Source of the DNA: Pontiellaceae bacterium B12227
GTDB taxonomy: Bacteria > Verrucomicrobiota > Kiritimatiellia > Kiritimatiellales > Pontiellaceae
Direction of reading: 5' to 3'
NCBI GenBank assembly: GCA_029432775.1
Contig: JAROAZ010000003.1
Coordinates: forward strand, 206,222-270,221
DNA: 64,000 bases
Shown here: in pieces, positions 52,372 to 61,403 of the stretch
Position numbering within the stretch: position 1 is the first letter of the stretch
Layout of the letters: each line of letters opens with the position of its first letter
Translations under genes and position numbers: made by a program
The notes under the pieces: generated by a model
The model's input: only the letters and a program-made list of their open reading frames with translations
What the model was told of the DNA's origin: nothing
Database searches by the model: none

Positions 52372-53689
52372 ACTCGATACGCGCATTGAAACCAGTGCTG
52401 AAAGCAATTTTCCTACGCCTCTTAAATATGCCGGCTGCGATCCGTCGGCTGCGATTCGTTATCGCACCGAGGCCGACCGCATCCGTGTTTTTCCTTCGAT
52501 CTCTACAGAGCTCGATGACGCGGAAACCGTATTTGAACGGTCGGGCCCCCGCGCGTTCATCACCGGTGATCCGGCTGTAATGACGGCAGGAATTCTGACC
52601 TGCGGTGGGCTTTGCCCCGGGTTGAACGATGTGATCCGCGGACTGGTGATGAGCCTTTGCCATCACTATGGCGTAAAGAAGGTGCTGGGAATTCGCTATG
52701 GCTATGCGGGCCTGACACCGGATGGGTTGCCTCCGTTCGAGTTGACCCCGGACTGCGTGGATGAAATCCACCGCGACGGCGGCTCCATGCTGGGTGTCAG
52801 CCGCGGCGCGCAGGAGGTCAGCGTTATGGCTGAACAGGTTATGGCGCTCGGGATATCCAAACTTTTTGTGATCGGCGGCGATGGCACCCAGCGCGGGGTG
52901 ATGGAGCTGAGCGGAGAGCTGCAGCGCCGCGATGCCGGCGTGTCCGTGGTCGGTATTCCGAAGACCATCGATAATGACATTCTCTGGGTCGATCAATCGT
53001 TCGGTTTTGATACGGCGGTGGATATTGCGGCGCGGGTGGTTACCGATGCCCATGTTGAGGCGCGATCCACGGAGCGCGGAGTCGGTATTATTAAAGTGAT
53101 GGGACGTGACAGCGGCTTTATTGCTGCTCACGCCGCGCTGGCTTCTCAGGAAGCCAATGTGGTGCTGACCCTCGAATCGCCGTTTGCGATGGAGGGACCC
53201 GGCGGTCTGCTGGCGTATCTCGAAGAACGGCTGGAGCAAAAAGACCATGCGGTGATTGTGGTTGCAGAGGGCGCGGGACAGGATCTTTTCCAATCCCTGG
53301 AAGCCGATCAGCGGGATGCCAGCGGCAATAAACTGCATCGGGATATCGGCGTGCTGCTGTGCGATAAAATATCAGCCCATTTTACAGACCTTGGAAAACC
53401 GGTGAAACTGAAATATCTGGATCCGGGCTATTCCGTGCGTTCAGCACCGGCCTGCGGGACAGACCGGATTTACTGCACCCGTCTGGCGCATGCCGCCGTG
53501 CATGCCGCCATGGCCGGAAAAACCGCCATGATGGTCAGCCGGTGGAGCGGGCACTATGTGCATGTGCCGCTTCATCTCGTTACGCAGGGGCGGCGAAAAA
53601 TAAACCCCTCCGGCAGTCTGTGGCGTACGGTGCTGGAAGCCACCGGCCAACCCTGTCTGAGCGGGGACAAATCAGGAACAAAAGTATGA
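52364..53689 (+). CDS. 6-phosphofructokinase (PfkA family, plant/trypanosome-like group)
   Basis: A 441-residue phosphofructokinase phosphorylating fructose-6-phosphate in glycolysis. Motifs: ILTCGGLCPGLNDVIRGLV, GGDGT at 171-175, GIPKTIDND with Lys200, and KVMGRDSGFIA. Gly174 fits ATP use, whereas PPi enzymes have Asp there. Lys200 is the residue of the long-type clade, so ATP is my preferred donor but PPi is not excluded. The start at 52364 overlaps the mscS stop. An embedded glycolytic gene between channel genes is unusual. A palindrome is read as FQSLE. Confidence 0.9.
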   Translation: MSKLDTRIETSAESNFPTPLKYAGCDPSAAIRYRTEADRIRVFPSISTELDDAETVFERSGPRAFITGDPAVMTAGILTCGGLCPGLNDVIRGLVMSLCHHYGVKKVLGIRYGYAGLTPDGLPPFELTPDCVDEIHRDGGSMLGVSRGAQEVSVMAEQVMALGISKLFVIGGDGTQRGVMELSGELQRRDAGVSVVGIPKTIDNDILWVDQSFGFDTAVDIAARVVTDAHVEARSTERGVGIIKVMGRDSGFIAAHAALASQEANVVLTLESPFAMEGPGGLLAYLEERLEQKDHAVIVVAEGAGQDLFQSLEADQRDASGNKLHRDIGVLLCDKISAHFTDLGKPVKLKYLDPGYSVRSAPACGTDRIYCTRLAHAAVHAAMAGKTAMMVSRWSGHYVHVPLHLVTQGRRKINPSGSLWRTVLEATGQPCLSGDKSGTKV

Positions 53690-54477
53690 TGGATTATTCC
53701 GATCTTTGGAAAACGCTGGCTCTCGCACGCGGACAAACCGTTGAATTGGACTTCGGGGCTTTGCAGTTGCAGGTTCATCGGGGGTTGCAGGACTGGCACC
53801 TAGCGCATGAAACCATTACCGGGAGTGACGAGAAGCTGGAACTGCGGGTGCATGATGCACCCTTTGATGCGGACCGCGACTGGACGCGCTGGATTCTGGA
53901 TGAGAAGATCGATGAGTTGCGCTTTCAGCCGCAGCTGCCGGACCGGCCGATTATTGTGAGGCCGGAAATGCCGATGTGTCTCATGCCGAAGCAGTCGGTG
54001 CAGCTTTTTATCGGGCTCCCCATCTGGCTGTCGCTTATTTTCGGTTCCCGGCAGGAACAGGCCATTGAAGTGCCCTCTATGACCCTATCTAATTCCTGGT
54101 TCGGGCCCTTTACGGAAGGAGAACTTTGTTATGCGTTGAAGACGACCGCTAAGCTTCGCCAGCACGAACTGAAACAAAGGGCTCACCGTGCGGTGTTTGC
54201 GCTGGAAATTAAAAATGCATCTTCGGAAAAACTGAAGTTTGAGCGCCTGTGTGTCAGGCCGCAGTTTCTGAATATTTTCCAGGGCGAATCCCGGCTTTGG
54301 ACGAGTAAAGGGCGCGTCAGCTATCGCGGTGAAGAAAACTGGAGCCGCATCATTTATGCATCGGGTCCGCCCGGGTTCGACCATGCCGAAAAAATGGTCG
54401 GCCGGGCGCGAGATTCGATGAAGCGCGGTTCGCTGTTGCGCACATTTGACAGTTTCAAACAGAGGGTGGAAATCTAA
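53686..54477 (+). CDS. DUF432-like protein
   Basis: A 263-residue soluble protein of beta-rich appearance, best placed with DUF432, a family often coded beside MscS channels. Visible are a GALQLQVHRG strand near the start, LFIGLPIWLSLIFG, and a closing RARDSMKRGSLLRTFDSF. Two possible ATGs (53686, 53689) overlap the pfk stop. Its stop shares a base with the next mscS start. It may modulate the adjacent channel. Family placement is by memory of the pattern and context, so it is moderate. Confidence 0.65.
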   Translation: MMDYSDLWKTLALARGQTVELDFGALQLQVHRGLQDWHLAHETITGSDEKLELRVHDAPFDADRDWTRWILDEKIDELRFQPQLPDRPIIVRPEMPMCLMPKQSVQLFIGLPIWLSLIFGSRQEQAIEVPSMTLSNSWFGPFTEGELCYALKTTAKLRQHELKQRAHRAVFALEIKNASSEKLKFERLCVRPQFLNIFQGESRLWTSKGRVSYRGEENWSRIIYASGPPGFDHAEKMVGRARDSMKRGSLLRTFDSFKQRVEI

Positions 54478-55331
54478 TGACTGAATCAATGTACGAATGG
54501 TTCTCCGCCTATAAAGGCAGGATCATATATTGTGTGCTGTTACTGGGTCTGGGGCTCCCGCTGTTGCGGATGGTCGGCTATCTCATCAAAAAAGGGCTGC
54601 GGAAAAAAATCAGTGAGCAGTCGATCATGCTCATCACCAAAGGCGTGGTATATACCGGGACGACGATCGTCATTCTTATGGTGCTGCAGAAATGCGGAGT
54701 CAATCTGGGCACCCTGCTGGGGGCCGCCGGTATTGCCGGAGTGGCCATTGGTTTTGCATCGCAGACCAGTTTGTCGAATCTGATCAGCGGACTGTTTCTG
54801 ATCGGGGAAAAGCCTTTTGAGGTGGGCGATGTCCTGCACGCGGGATCGGATCACGGCGTCGTGCATTCCGTGGGGCTGCTTTCCGTTCAGTTGCGCACCT
54901 TTAATAATCAGTTAATCCGCATACCGAATGAAACGCTGATTAAATCATCCTTCACCAACGTCACCCGTTTTCCGATTCGCCGCATGGATATTCCGATTGG
55001 CGTGGCTTATAAAGAAGATACCGAGAGGGTCATCCGTATATTAAAGGAAATCGCGGACGCCAATCCCTATTGCCTGGATGAACCGGAACCGCTGGTCATT
55101 TTTAAAGGATTCGGCGATTCGGCTCTCGAGTTTATGTTTGGTCCCTGGTTTTCCAAAACCGATTATATTGCGTTGCGCAACAGCCTGATGACGGAGATTA
55201 AAAAGCGTTTCGATGCAGAAGGCATTGAAATTCCGTTCCCGCATCGCACACTCTATGCCGGTGAAGTCACCAAACCGTTTCCGGTGCACGTGGTTCCATC
55301 ACCGGATACTCAATCCGGAGCGGTGCAATGA
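54477..55331 (+). CDS. Small mechanosensitive channel, MscS family
   Basis: A 284-residue second MscS-type channel, distinct from the one at 51457. Transmembrane helices at about 14-38 and 52-74 precede the pore helix LGTLLGAAGIAGVAIGFASQTSLSNLISGL, a canonical MscS TM3 with Gly/Ala packing. The beta domain FEVGDVLHAGSDHGVVHSVGLLS and a C-terminal domain with RTLYAGEV follow. ATG overlaps the DUF432-like stop (TAATG) and its stop overlaps corA by four bases. Confidence 0.93.
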   Translation: MTESMYEWFSAYKGRIIYCVLLLGLGLPLLRMVGYLIKKGLRKKISEQSIMLITKGVVYTGTTIVILMVLQKCGVNLGTLLGAAGIAGVAIGFASQTSLSNLISGLFLIGEKPFEVGDVLHAGSDHGVVHSVGLLSVQLRTFNNQLIRIPNETLIKSSFTNVTRFPIRRMDIPIGVAYKEDTERVIRILKEIADANPYCLDEPEPLVIFKGFGDSALEFMFGPWFSKTDYIALRNSLMTEIKKRFDAEGIEIPFPHRTLYAGEVTKPFPVHVVPSPDTQSGAVQ

Positions 55332-56428
55332 GAAAATTTAAACTGCATGGGGTAAGCGGAAAATTTGTTAAAAAGTTTTATGCGCCAACCATAAAAAATG
55401 ATGACCCGCCCGGAACGCCGGTCTATACCGGAGAGAAGACTGATGTGCCCGTCCGCATCCGGGTGATGAACTATACGGAAGAACTGCTGGAAGAACTCGA
55501 GCCCGACGCCATTGAGGAAACCTTCGATCTGGCTGAAGCGCCGCAAACCACCTGGATTAATATCGATGGCCTGAACGATACCTCGACGGTGGAAAAGATC
55601 GGGCAGCATGTTGGGCTGCACGCATTGATCATCGAAGATATTCTTCACACACACCAACGACCGAAAATGGAAGATCTCGGAACATCCGTTTATCTGGTGG
55701 TGCGCATGCTTTCGTTGCATCCGGAAAAGCAGGAGCTGCAGTCCGAACAGATCAGCTTTGTGCTGCACGGCAATACACTGATCTCATTTCAGGAGAGCCC
55801 CGGCGATGTCTTCGACGGTATTCGCGAGCGGATCCGTAAGATGCAGGGGCGCGTCCGCAGGAAAGGGGCGGACTATCTGCTCTACGCCCTGATGGACGCT
55901 GTGGTTGACCACTATTTTAAAGTGATCGAGCACTTCGGCGAACGTATTGAAGTGGTGGAGGCCGCCTTGATGGATGATCCCTATCCGGAGCTGCTCAACG
56001 AAATCTATTCCATGAAACGGGAGCTGCTTTACGTCCGCAAAGCCGTCTGGCCACTGCGCGAAGCCGTCAGTACGCTCGACCGCGGCGAAAGCGATCTGTT
56101 GCAGGAGGGCACACAGGTTTATCTGCGCGATCTCTACGATCACACGATCCAGGTCATTGATACCATCGAGTCCTTCCGCGATATGCTCAGCGGCGTGCAG
56201 GATCTCTATCTATCCAGCCTTGGAAACAAAACCAATCAGGTGATGAAGGTCTTGACGATCATCGCCACCATTTTCATTCCAATCACCTTCATTGCCGGTA
56301 TCTACGGGATGAATTTTGAAATCATCCCGGAGCTGAAATGGAAATATGGTTACGCCGCCGTCTGGGTTGTGATGATCTGCATGACGGTCGGCATGCTCGC
56401 CTACTTCCGCCGCAAAAAATGGTTTTAG
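55328..56428 (+). CDS. corA: CorA-family magnesium/cobalt channel
   Basis: A 366-residue CorA: acidic N-terminal cytoplasmic domain, long stalk helix, then two C-terminal helices with the signature YGMNF (GMN 327-329) between them and the basic tail RRKKWF. It imports Mg2+ down the membrane potential as a pentamer. Last of the mscS-pfk-DUF432-mscS-corA run, each overlapping the next by 1-8 bases. It converges on a CNNM-type gene, which also relates to divalent cation handling. Confidence 0.94.
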   Translation: MRKFKLHGVSGKFVKKFYAPTIKNDDPPGTPVYTGEKTDVPVRIRVMNYTEELLEELEPDAIEETFDLAEAPQTTWINIDGLNDTSTVEKIGQHVGLHALIIEDILHTHQRPKMEDLGTSVYLVVRMLSLHPEKQELQSEQISFVLHGNTLISFQESPGDVFDGIRERIRKMQGRVRRKGADYLLYALMDAVVDHYFKVIEHFGERIEVVEAALMDDPYPELLNEIYSMKRELLYVRKAVWPLREAVSTLDRGESDLLQEGTQVYLRDLYDHTIQVIDTIESFRDMLSGVQDLYLSSLGNKTNQVMKVLTIIATIFIPITFIAGIYGMNFEIIPELKWKYGYAAVWVVMICMTVGMLAYFRRKKWF

Positions 56429-56451
56429 ATATCCGGCAGGGAAATATCGGC

Positions 56452-57468
56452 TTATTCGGCCGTTTGTTTCACGATACCGCGCATCAGATAGCCGAGCAGG
56501 TCCGAACCGGTAATGATACGCTTGTCAGTAGGGCTCCATAGCAGAATGACGTCTTGTCTGATGTTGTCGTCGCCCGGCGCGGTTTCAAGCTGACCGAGGA
56601 TCTGCGACAGTTTGGTGTTGCGCTTATAGACGATCAACGGGCGGTGGCAATGATCCACGGGATTAACCGGCTCGGAGCTGAATAACGCAGCGGACAGGAA
56701 CGACGCGCAGTCGAGCGTATAAATGGGTTTCTCTGTTCGATCAAGCAGGACCACCCATCGTTTTTCTGAAGATTGAATTTTCTGCAGAAATGCATCCTGA
56801 GGGGAGGGTGAATAGTCTGGAAACAGGATCTCCCGTCCCTTCATGGGCAGCGCCATAATGCTGTTGGGATCAATGGGCTCTCCTTCGTCCTCAACATGCA
56901 GATCGTCAAGGGTCAGAAAGTTGACAGCCCCGCGGCCTTCAATATGCCCGACGTCCGATTCCGGTGCATGGATGTGCTGGTGCAGGATTTCCATGAGCTC
57001 CTCTTCCGGAACATAATCGACGCTCTCTTTTCCGAGCCATTGATCCAGCAGCCATGCGGACGGCTTGGCCACGGGGTACAGCAGGAGTTGATACAGACGC
57101 AAAACGGGGGAGAGCAGGCCGGCCACACGCAGGGCATGCCGCGAGAAATAGGCCTGAGGAATAATTTCGCCGCATACGGTAATGACGATGGTGGAGAATA
57201 AAAACCCGAGCATACCGGCCATCACCGAGTCCGACAGTAAGGCAAGCAGGACGTTGGTTGCCACGTTGCCCCATAAGATAGTCGTCAGCAGAAAGTTGGA
57301 GTCCTTACGCATCTCCAGTAACGCGGCGGCCTTATTGTTTCCGGTGTCGGCCATTGCCTGCAGTCGCAGAGCGCTCAGACCGAACATGGCGAGGTTCAGC
57401 CCGGAGAAAATACCCGATTGCAGAACGAGAAAAATAATTCCGACCCATGTTAATATATAAGTACTCAT
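56452..57468 (-). CDS. CNNM/DUF21 transmembrane protein
   Basis: A 338-residue member of the CNNM/CorC-like group. The N-terminal DUF21 membrane domain has about three or four helices with the family phrases SGIFSGLNLAMFGLS, WGNVATNVLLALL and VCGEIIPQAYFSRHA. The cytoplasmic part (from about 170) is in the place of CBS domains but looks degenerate. Relatives act in Mg2+ or Co2+ efflux and resistance. Facing corA fits cation homeostasis. SGLNLAMFGLS has Gly/Leu where relatives often have a different small residue, so transport should not be assumed. Confidence 0.87.
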   Translation of the reverse strand: MSTYILTWVGIIFLVLQSGIFSGLNLAMFGLSALRLQAMADTGNNKAAALLEMRKDSNFLLTTILWGNVATNVLLALLSDSVMAGMLGFLFSTIVITVCGEIIPQAYFSRHALRVAGLLSPVLRLYQLLLYPVAKPSAWLLDQWLGKESVDYVPEEELMEILHQHIHAPESDVGHIEGRGAVNFLTLDDLHVEDEGEPIDPNSIMALPMKGREILFPDYSPSPQDAFLQKIQSSEKRWVVLLDRTEKPIYTLDCASFLSAALFSSEPVNPVDHCHRPLIVYKRNTKLSQILGQLETAPGDDNIRQDVILLWSPTDKRIITGSDLLGYLMRGIVKQTAE

Positions 57469-57503
57469 AGCGATCCCGTTTACTTGAGCGTTGCGCAGAT
57501 CTC

Positions 57504-58169
57504 CTAAAAGAGAATGGCTGCGGATAGGCCGAGGTTGTAGCGCTCGGTCCAGTCATTCCGGCTTCCGATCCGGGTGAGTTCCTGCATGATAAACAGGTCG
57601 AGTGCCAATACGTTTGCAGGGCGGAGTTTAATTCCTCCGCTTATGCGGTTTCGGTAGAAGCGGTTGTCCTGAAAATTATAAATCAGTTCATCGGCCAGAT
57701 AGGGCTTAAGATCCCATTGGGTAAATCCGTCTGCCGGCTGCACGCTGAATTTAGGCCGGAAGTCGGTGCGGTCACCCACTTGATCCAGATCGGAATGAAG
57801 CACCCGGAGCCGGGTTTTAATGTCAATGACCTTCAGACGGGCCGTATTGTTGAGGTTGAGTATCCACACGGGAATGCCTTGCCAATCCGTTTGTTGTGTC
57901 CGGGCCGATATGTATCGAAACGCCGGCGCCAGATTCCAGTTTTCAGCAAATTTCCAACCCATTTCCAGTTCTGTGTGGCTGTAATAATGAAAGCTACCTT
58001 CATGGGTATAGCGGAGGTTTTCGGTCAGCTTCAGTGTGGTTGACTCGGTTAGCGATCCTTTAACGGACCCTTGGAGTCGAATAATATTTTCCGAGGCATC
58101 CCAAGCCTGGCAGTGAAGGACCATACCTAACGTGACCCAGGCAATAGCTGCGTATAATTTATATTTCAT
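57504..58169 (-). CDS. DUF2490-like outer-membrane beta-barrel protein
   Basis: A 221-residue exported protein: signal peptide ending HCQA, then alternating beta strands (LTENLRYTHEGSFHYYSHTELEMGWKFAENWNLAPAFRY) with a C-terminal aromatic residue (SAAILF). The length and the WxRYE-like strand pattern match DUF2490 barrels. It probably sits in the outer membrane; ligand or function is unknown. It lies upstream of the CNNM gene on the same strand with 35 bases between. Confidence 0.72.
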   Translation of the reverse strand: MKYKLYAAIAWVTLGMVLHCQAWDASENIIRLQGSVKGSLTESTTLKLTENLRYTHEGSFHYYSHTELEMGWKFAENWNLAPAFRYISARTQQTDWQGIPVWILNLNNTARLKVIDIKTRLRVLHSDLDQVGDRTDFRPKFSVQPADGFTQWDLKPYLADELIYNFQDNRFYRNRISGGIKLRPANVLALDLFIMQELTRIGSRNDWTERYNLGLSAAILF

Positions 58170-58245
58170 GCTCGTAATTCCCTGCTCTGAAAATCATCGG
58201 AAAAATCGCGCCGGTCTGATGGCTGTTCCACCTATTTTCTTACCA

Positions 58246-59295
58246 TCAACCCACCAGCGGGCGCTCTTCACTTTCGGTGGTGTCGGTATCCGGATCGAAG
58301 GCATCCTGGAAGTTTTCAACCGATTCTGCGGCCACCGAAGTTTTTGAAAAGATGGCAATGTGAAAAATGGCTTCTCCTTCGTGAACCAGAGGCAGACGGG
58401 TCCGGCCGATCACGATTCCGGAAGCCGGGCTTTTTACGACCTCTTCGTGTTCTCCGAAGGGGTCACTGATGAAGGCCAGATCATCTCCCTGAGAAACCCG
58501 GTCTCCGAGCGCAACCAGCGAGCGGGCAATCCCGCTTTGCGGTGCGCGGACCCACTGGGACCGCTTGGCAATGAACGGTTGGTGCTCTTTTTTCCGGGTT
58601 CGTTTGCGGGTCATTTCCAGATGCGAAAGAATATTCAGAATGCCGGCCACGCCCGCCCGGATCGAAACTTCATCAAAGCGCAGAGCTTCGCCCGCTTCAT
58701 AAACGAGCGTCGGGATTCCGAGCGAATGCGCGGTCTCCCGGAAGGTTCCTTCGCGCACTTCGGCATCGAGCACAACGGGCGCATTGAACGCCTTGGCCAT
58801 AGCCTCCAGCTTGCTGTCTCCGTTCAGGGTTGCCCGGATCTGGGGCAGATTTTCCCGGTCGATGGCTCCGGTGTGCAGATCAATGATATGCGTACAGTTC
58901 GGAATTAATTCCGACATCATCACATGGGCAAGACGCCCCGCCATCGATCCTTTAGGAGAACCGGGGAATGATCGGTTGAGGTCGCGTCGGTCGGGCAGGT
59001 AGCGCGAGCGCGCCACAAAGCCGAAGACGTTAACGACCGGAATCAGGATGACGGTTCCCTTAATCCGGCTCAGCGATTTATGGCCCAGTACGCGCCGGAT
59101 AATCTCAATGCCGTTAATCTCATCGCCATGGACCGTTGAGGTAATCAACAGGCAGGGGCCCGGGTTCCGTCCGTGCACCACATGAATGGGCATGGTGGTC
59201 GGTGCATAGGTATAGAATTCAGGCAGTGGGAGATGGATGGATGCCCGGGTGCCGGCCTTGACTTCCTGCCCACCGATCGTGATGGCCGGTTGCAT
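58246..59295 (-). CDS. Succinylglutamate desuccinylase/aspartoacylase-family amidohydrolase
   Basis: A 349-residue zinc carboxypeptidase-like enzyme with ligands His56 and Glu59 (VHGDEINGIEI) and His141 (IIDLHTGA), plus DLNRSFPGSPKGS. The C-terminal domain has RSPQSGI- and SPASGIVIGRTRLPLVHEG-like lipoyl-type loops. Relatives remove acyl or amino-acid groups. Enzymes of this kind are often coded next to RimK ligases, as here (three bases after rimK), perhaps to reverse or process the modification. Substrate is not visible. Confidence 0.87.
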   Translation of the reverse strand: MQPAITIGGQEVKAGTRASIHLPLPEFYTYAPTTMPIHVVHGRNPGPCLLITSTVHGDEINGIEIIRRVLGHKSLSRIKGTVILIPVVNVFGFVARSRYLPDRRDLNRSFPGSPKGSMAGRLAHVMMSELIPNCTHIIDLHTGAIDRENLPQIRATLNGDSKLEAMAKAFNAPVVLDAEVREGTFRETAHSLGIPTLVYEAGEALRFDEVSIRAGVAGILNILSHLEMTRKRTRKKEHQPFIAKRSQWVRAPQSGIARSLVALGDRVSQGDDLAFISDPFGEHEEVVKSPASGIVIGRTRLPLVHEGEAIFHIAIFSKTSVAAESVENFQDAFDPDTDTTESEERPLVG

Positions 59296-59298
59296 GGT

Positions 59299-60204
59299 TC
59301 AGCCCTGCCCCTTGGTTTTGGTATTACCCGGTTTTGCATTTTTTTCAATGTATTCGACGACCAAAGCCGCAATGTTTTTTCCGGTGGCATTTTCAATGCC
59401 TTCGAGTCCGGGACTGGAATTCACTTCCATCACAACCGGACCATGGTTGGAACGTAGCAGATCAACACCGGCGAGATTCAGGCCCATAATTTTTGCGGCG
59501 CGCACGGCGGTGGAACGCTCTTCCGGAGTAATACGAATCAAGGTCGCTGATCCGCCGCGATGCAGATTCGAGCGGAATTCGCCGGCTGCCGCCTGACGTT
59601 TCATGGCGGCAACCACTTTGCCGCCTACCACAAGGCAGCGGATATCTGCCCCGCCGGCTTCTTTAATATATTCCTGAACAAGAATGTTCGCTTTCACGCC
59701 CATGAATCCTTCAATGACACTCTCCGCCGCTTTCTGGGTTTCGGCCAAAACCACGCCGATCCCCTGAGTTCCTTCCAGCAGCTTCACCACCAGCGGTGCG
59801 CCGCCGACCATTTTGATCATATCCTTAATGTCATCAGGCCGATTGGCAAATCCGGTGAGCGGCAGGCCGATGCCTTTTCGGGAAAGCAGCTGAAGGGAAC
59901 GGAGTTTGTCGCGCGAGCGGGTGATCGCCACCGATTCGTTCAGCGGAAACACCCCCATCATTTCGAACTGGCGAAGTACGGAACACCCATAAAATGTAAC
60001 AGAGGCTCCAATCCGTGGAATCACGGCGTCGAATCCTTCCAGTGCCTCTCCCTTATAGTGAATGGTCGGTTTATGAGAAGCAATGTTCATGTAGGCGCGC
60101 AGCACGTCAATGATCTTCACCTCATGTCCATTGGCTTCGGCGGCCTCTTTGAGTCGGCGGGTCGAATACAGCTTTGAATTTCGGGATAGTATTGCAATTT
60201 TCAT
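59299..60204 (-). CDS. rimK: RimK-type ATP-grasp glutamate ligase
   Basis: A 301-residue ATP-grasp ligase of the RimK family, which adds glutamates to ribosomal protein S6 or makes poly-glutamate. It starts [29 protein letters not shown], shows [54 protein letters not shown] and [12 protein letters not shown]. The neighbours are a RimB-like protease upstream and a desuccinylase-like enzyme downstream, together a RimK-type modification cluster. A stop-to-start gap of 15 bases links it to the RimB-like gene. Confidence 0.93.
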   Translation of the reverse strand: MKIAILSRNSKLYSTRRLKEAAEANGHEVKIIDVLRAYMNIASHKPTIHYKGEALEGFDAVIPRIGASVTFYGCSVLRQFEMMGVFPLNESVAITRSRDKLRSLQLLSRKGIGLPLTGFANRPDDIKDMIKMVGGAPLVVKLLEGTQGIGVVLAETQKAAESVIEGFMGVKANILVQEYIKEAGGADIRCLVVGGKVVAAMKRQAAAGEFRSNLHRGGSATLIRITPEERSTAVRAAKIMGLNLAGVDLLRSNHGPVVMEVNSSPGLEGIENATGKNIAALVVEYIEKNAKPGNTKTKGQG

Positions 60205-60219
60205 AGTATTTTCCTGTTT

Positions 60220-60678
60220 TTAAACAAGGCCGTATAGCAGTTTGGCCTTGAGCCGACCATTCATGTAGGAAGCCGCTGGATCAACAAGCGTATTCTCTTC
60301 CATCGCACGACGCCCCAGCAGCATGCGGAAACGCATGGAGTCCCGGTTCGTCAGCGACATTTCAATCAACCGCTCCTTATCTCCAATTACCATCCGCGTT
60401 TCAATAATATAGCGCAACTCTTTGTGTCCCCCCGAGTCGCTTACTTCGCGCTCATCTTTTACCGCGGCGGAGCACTCCAGAATCAGATCTTCATTTTTCT
60501 GCAACGGATGTACTTTGAAGCGAACGTAGTTTACGCCGTTTTCCTCATAGGGCTCGATGCCGAAGGTATGCAGGCACGAGGTTTTTGCCCCGGTATCGAC
60601 CTTGGCCTTAATGGCTGGAATTCCAAGGTCTGGAAGTGCGCACCATTCCCTCCAGCCCAGTTTCAGTGGATCATTCAT
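60220..60678 (-). CDS. RimB/retropepsin-like ATP-dependent zinc protease family protein
   Basis: A 152-residue single-domain protein of the PF05618 group: LGWREWCALPDLGIPAIKAKVDTGAKTS, where Asp28 in DTGA(K)TS is the retropepsin-type catalytic Asp. LGRRAM follows, equal to the flap/closing strand, and DPAASY(M) ends it. RimB proteins act with RimK in controlling poly-glutamylation. It is nine bases after bioH and 15 before rimK. The palindrome at 60621 codes for LPDLG in the conserved opening. Confidence 0.88.
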   Translation of the reverse strand: MNDPLKLGWREWCALPDLGIPAIKAKVDTGAKTSCLHTFGIEPYEENGVNYVRFKVHPLQKNEDLILECSAAVKDEREVSDSGGHKELRYIIETRMVIGDKERLIEMSLTNRDSMRFRMLLGRRAMEENTLVDPAASYMNGRLKAKLLYGLV

Positions 60679-60687
60679 TTTGCGTCC

Positions 60688-61329
60688 TTACCTTGCAGCA
60701 AATTTAAAAATATCCGACATCATAGGTTTAAAATGATGCGCCGCCAGTCCGTGGCCATCCTCAAAAACCGTCAGCCGGCTGTCGGGTAGATTATCGTGCA
60801 GCCACTCCGCCGCGGCAAGCGGAATAATCCGGTCTTCCGAGCCATGGAAAAGGTGCACCGGAATTCCAAGGGTTGGAACTTTCGCGCGGACGTCCGATTC
60901 GAGCAGATATTCCAGCCCGTCCACCAGATCGTTCAGCCCGCATTCCGGATCGGTTTTCAGCGCTGGGTTCGGGTAATGCACGTTTTTGTAAAAGTCTGCC
61001 AGCACGGCTTCCGGATTGCGCTTCAGCATCAGGATCATGCGCTTCAGGATTTTTTCGTGCGTCCCGCAGGCATAATTTTCACCGGCGCAGAACTTGGCGG
61101 TCGAAGAAATCAGGACCAGCTTTTTGCAGCTTGCCGGCAGTAGCTCCATCGCCAGCAGACCGCCCATCGAGCCGGTGATAATATAGTCGGCGTCGGGGAT
61201 CGTCTGCTCTTTCAGCACCTGAGTGCCCGTCAGCAACTGCACGTCAAATCGATCAGCCAGCGCATCGCCGATCGGCCGGATTGCCTCAATCCCGTGAGCC
61301 CACCCTGAAATGATTAATGCTGTTTTCAT
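60688..61329 (-). CDS. bioH: BioH-like pimeloyl-ACP methyl ester esterase
   Basis: A 213-residue alpha/beta hydrolase: SGWAHG oxyanion region, nucleophile Ser54 in GSMGG, Asp in HGSEDRIIP, His in EDGHGLAAHHF. Short-cap layout and FYKNVHYPNP are like BioG/BioH-type esterases that free pimeloyl-ACP after chain elongation. It directly follows bioF, and bioC is also present, so a biotin role is well supported by context though not by sequence alone. A palindrome at 60864 reads VPTLG. Confidence 0.78.
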   Translation of the reverse strand: MKTALIISGWAHGIEAIRPIGDALADRFDVQLLTGTQVLKEQTIPDADYIITGSMGGLLAMELLPASCKKLVLISSTAKFCAGENYACGTHEKILKRMILMLKRNPEAVLADFYKNVHYPNPALKTDPECGLNDLVDGLEYLLESDVRAKVPTLGIPVHLFHGSEDRIIPLAAAEWLHDNLPDSRLTVFEDGHGLAAHHFKPMMSDIFKFAAR

Positions 61330-61339
61330 ATTAATTAAG

Positions 61340-61401
61340 GTCCACAGATTGCGCAGATTAGGAGGATTAGAAAAATCAGTGGATATCCGTGTAATCTGTG
61401 G
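61340..61401. repeat. Imperfect inverted repeat between bioF and bioH
   Basis: TCCACAGATT at 61340-61349 pairs perfectly with AATCTGTGGA at 61392-61401, and pairing continues inward with mismatches (GCGCAGAT against ATCCGTGT-like sequence). Left arm shows a 9-base period: CACAGATTG, CGCAGATTA, GGAGGATTA. Same class as the other periodic-arm palindromes. Confidence 0.72.
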
Positions 61402-61403
61402 AT

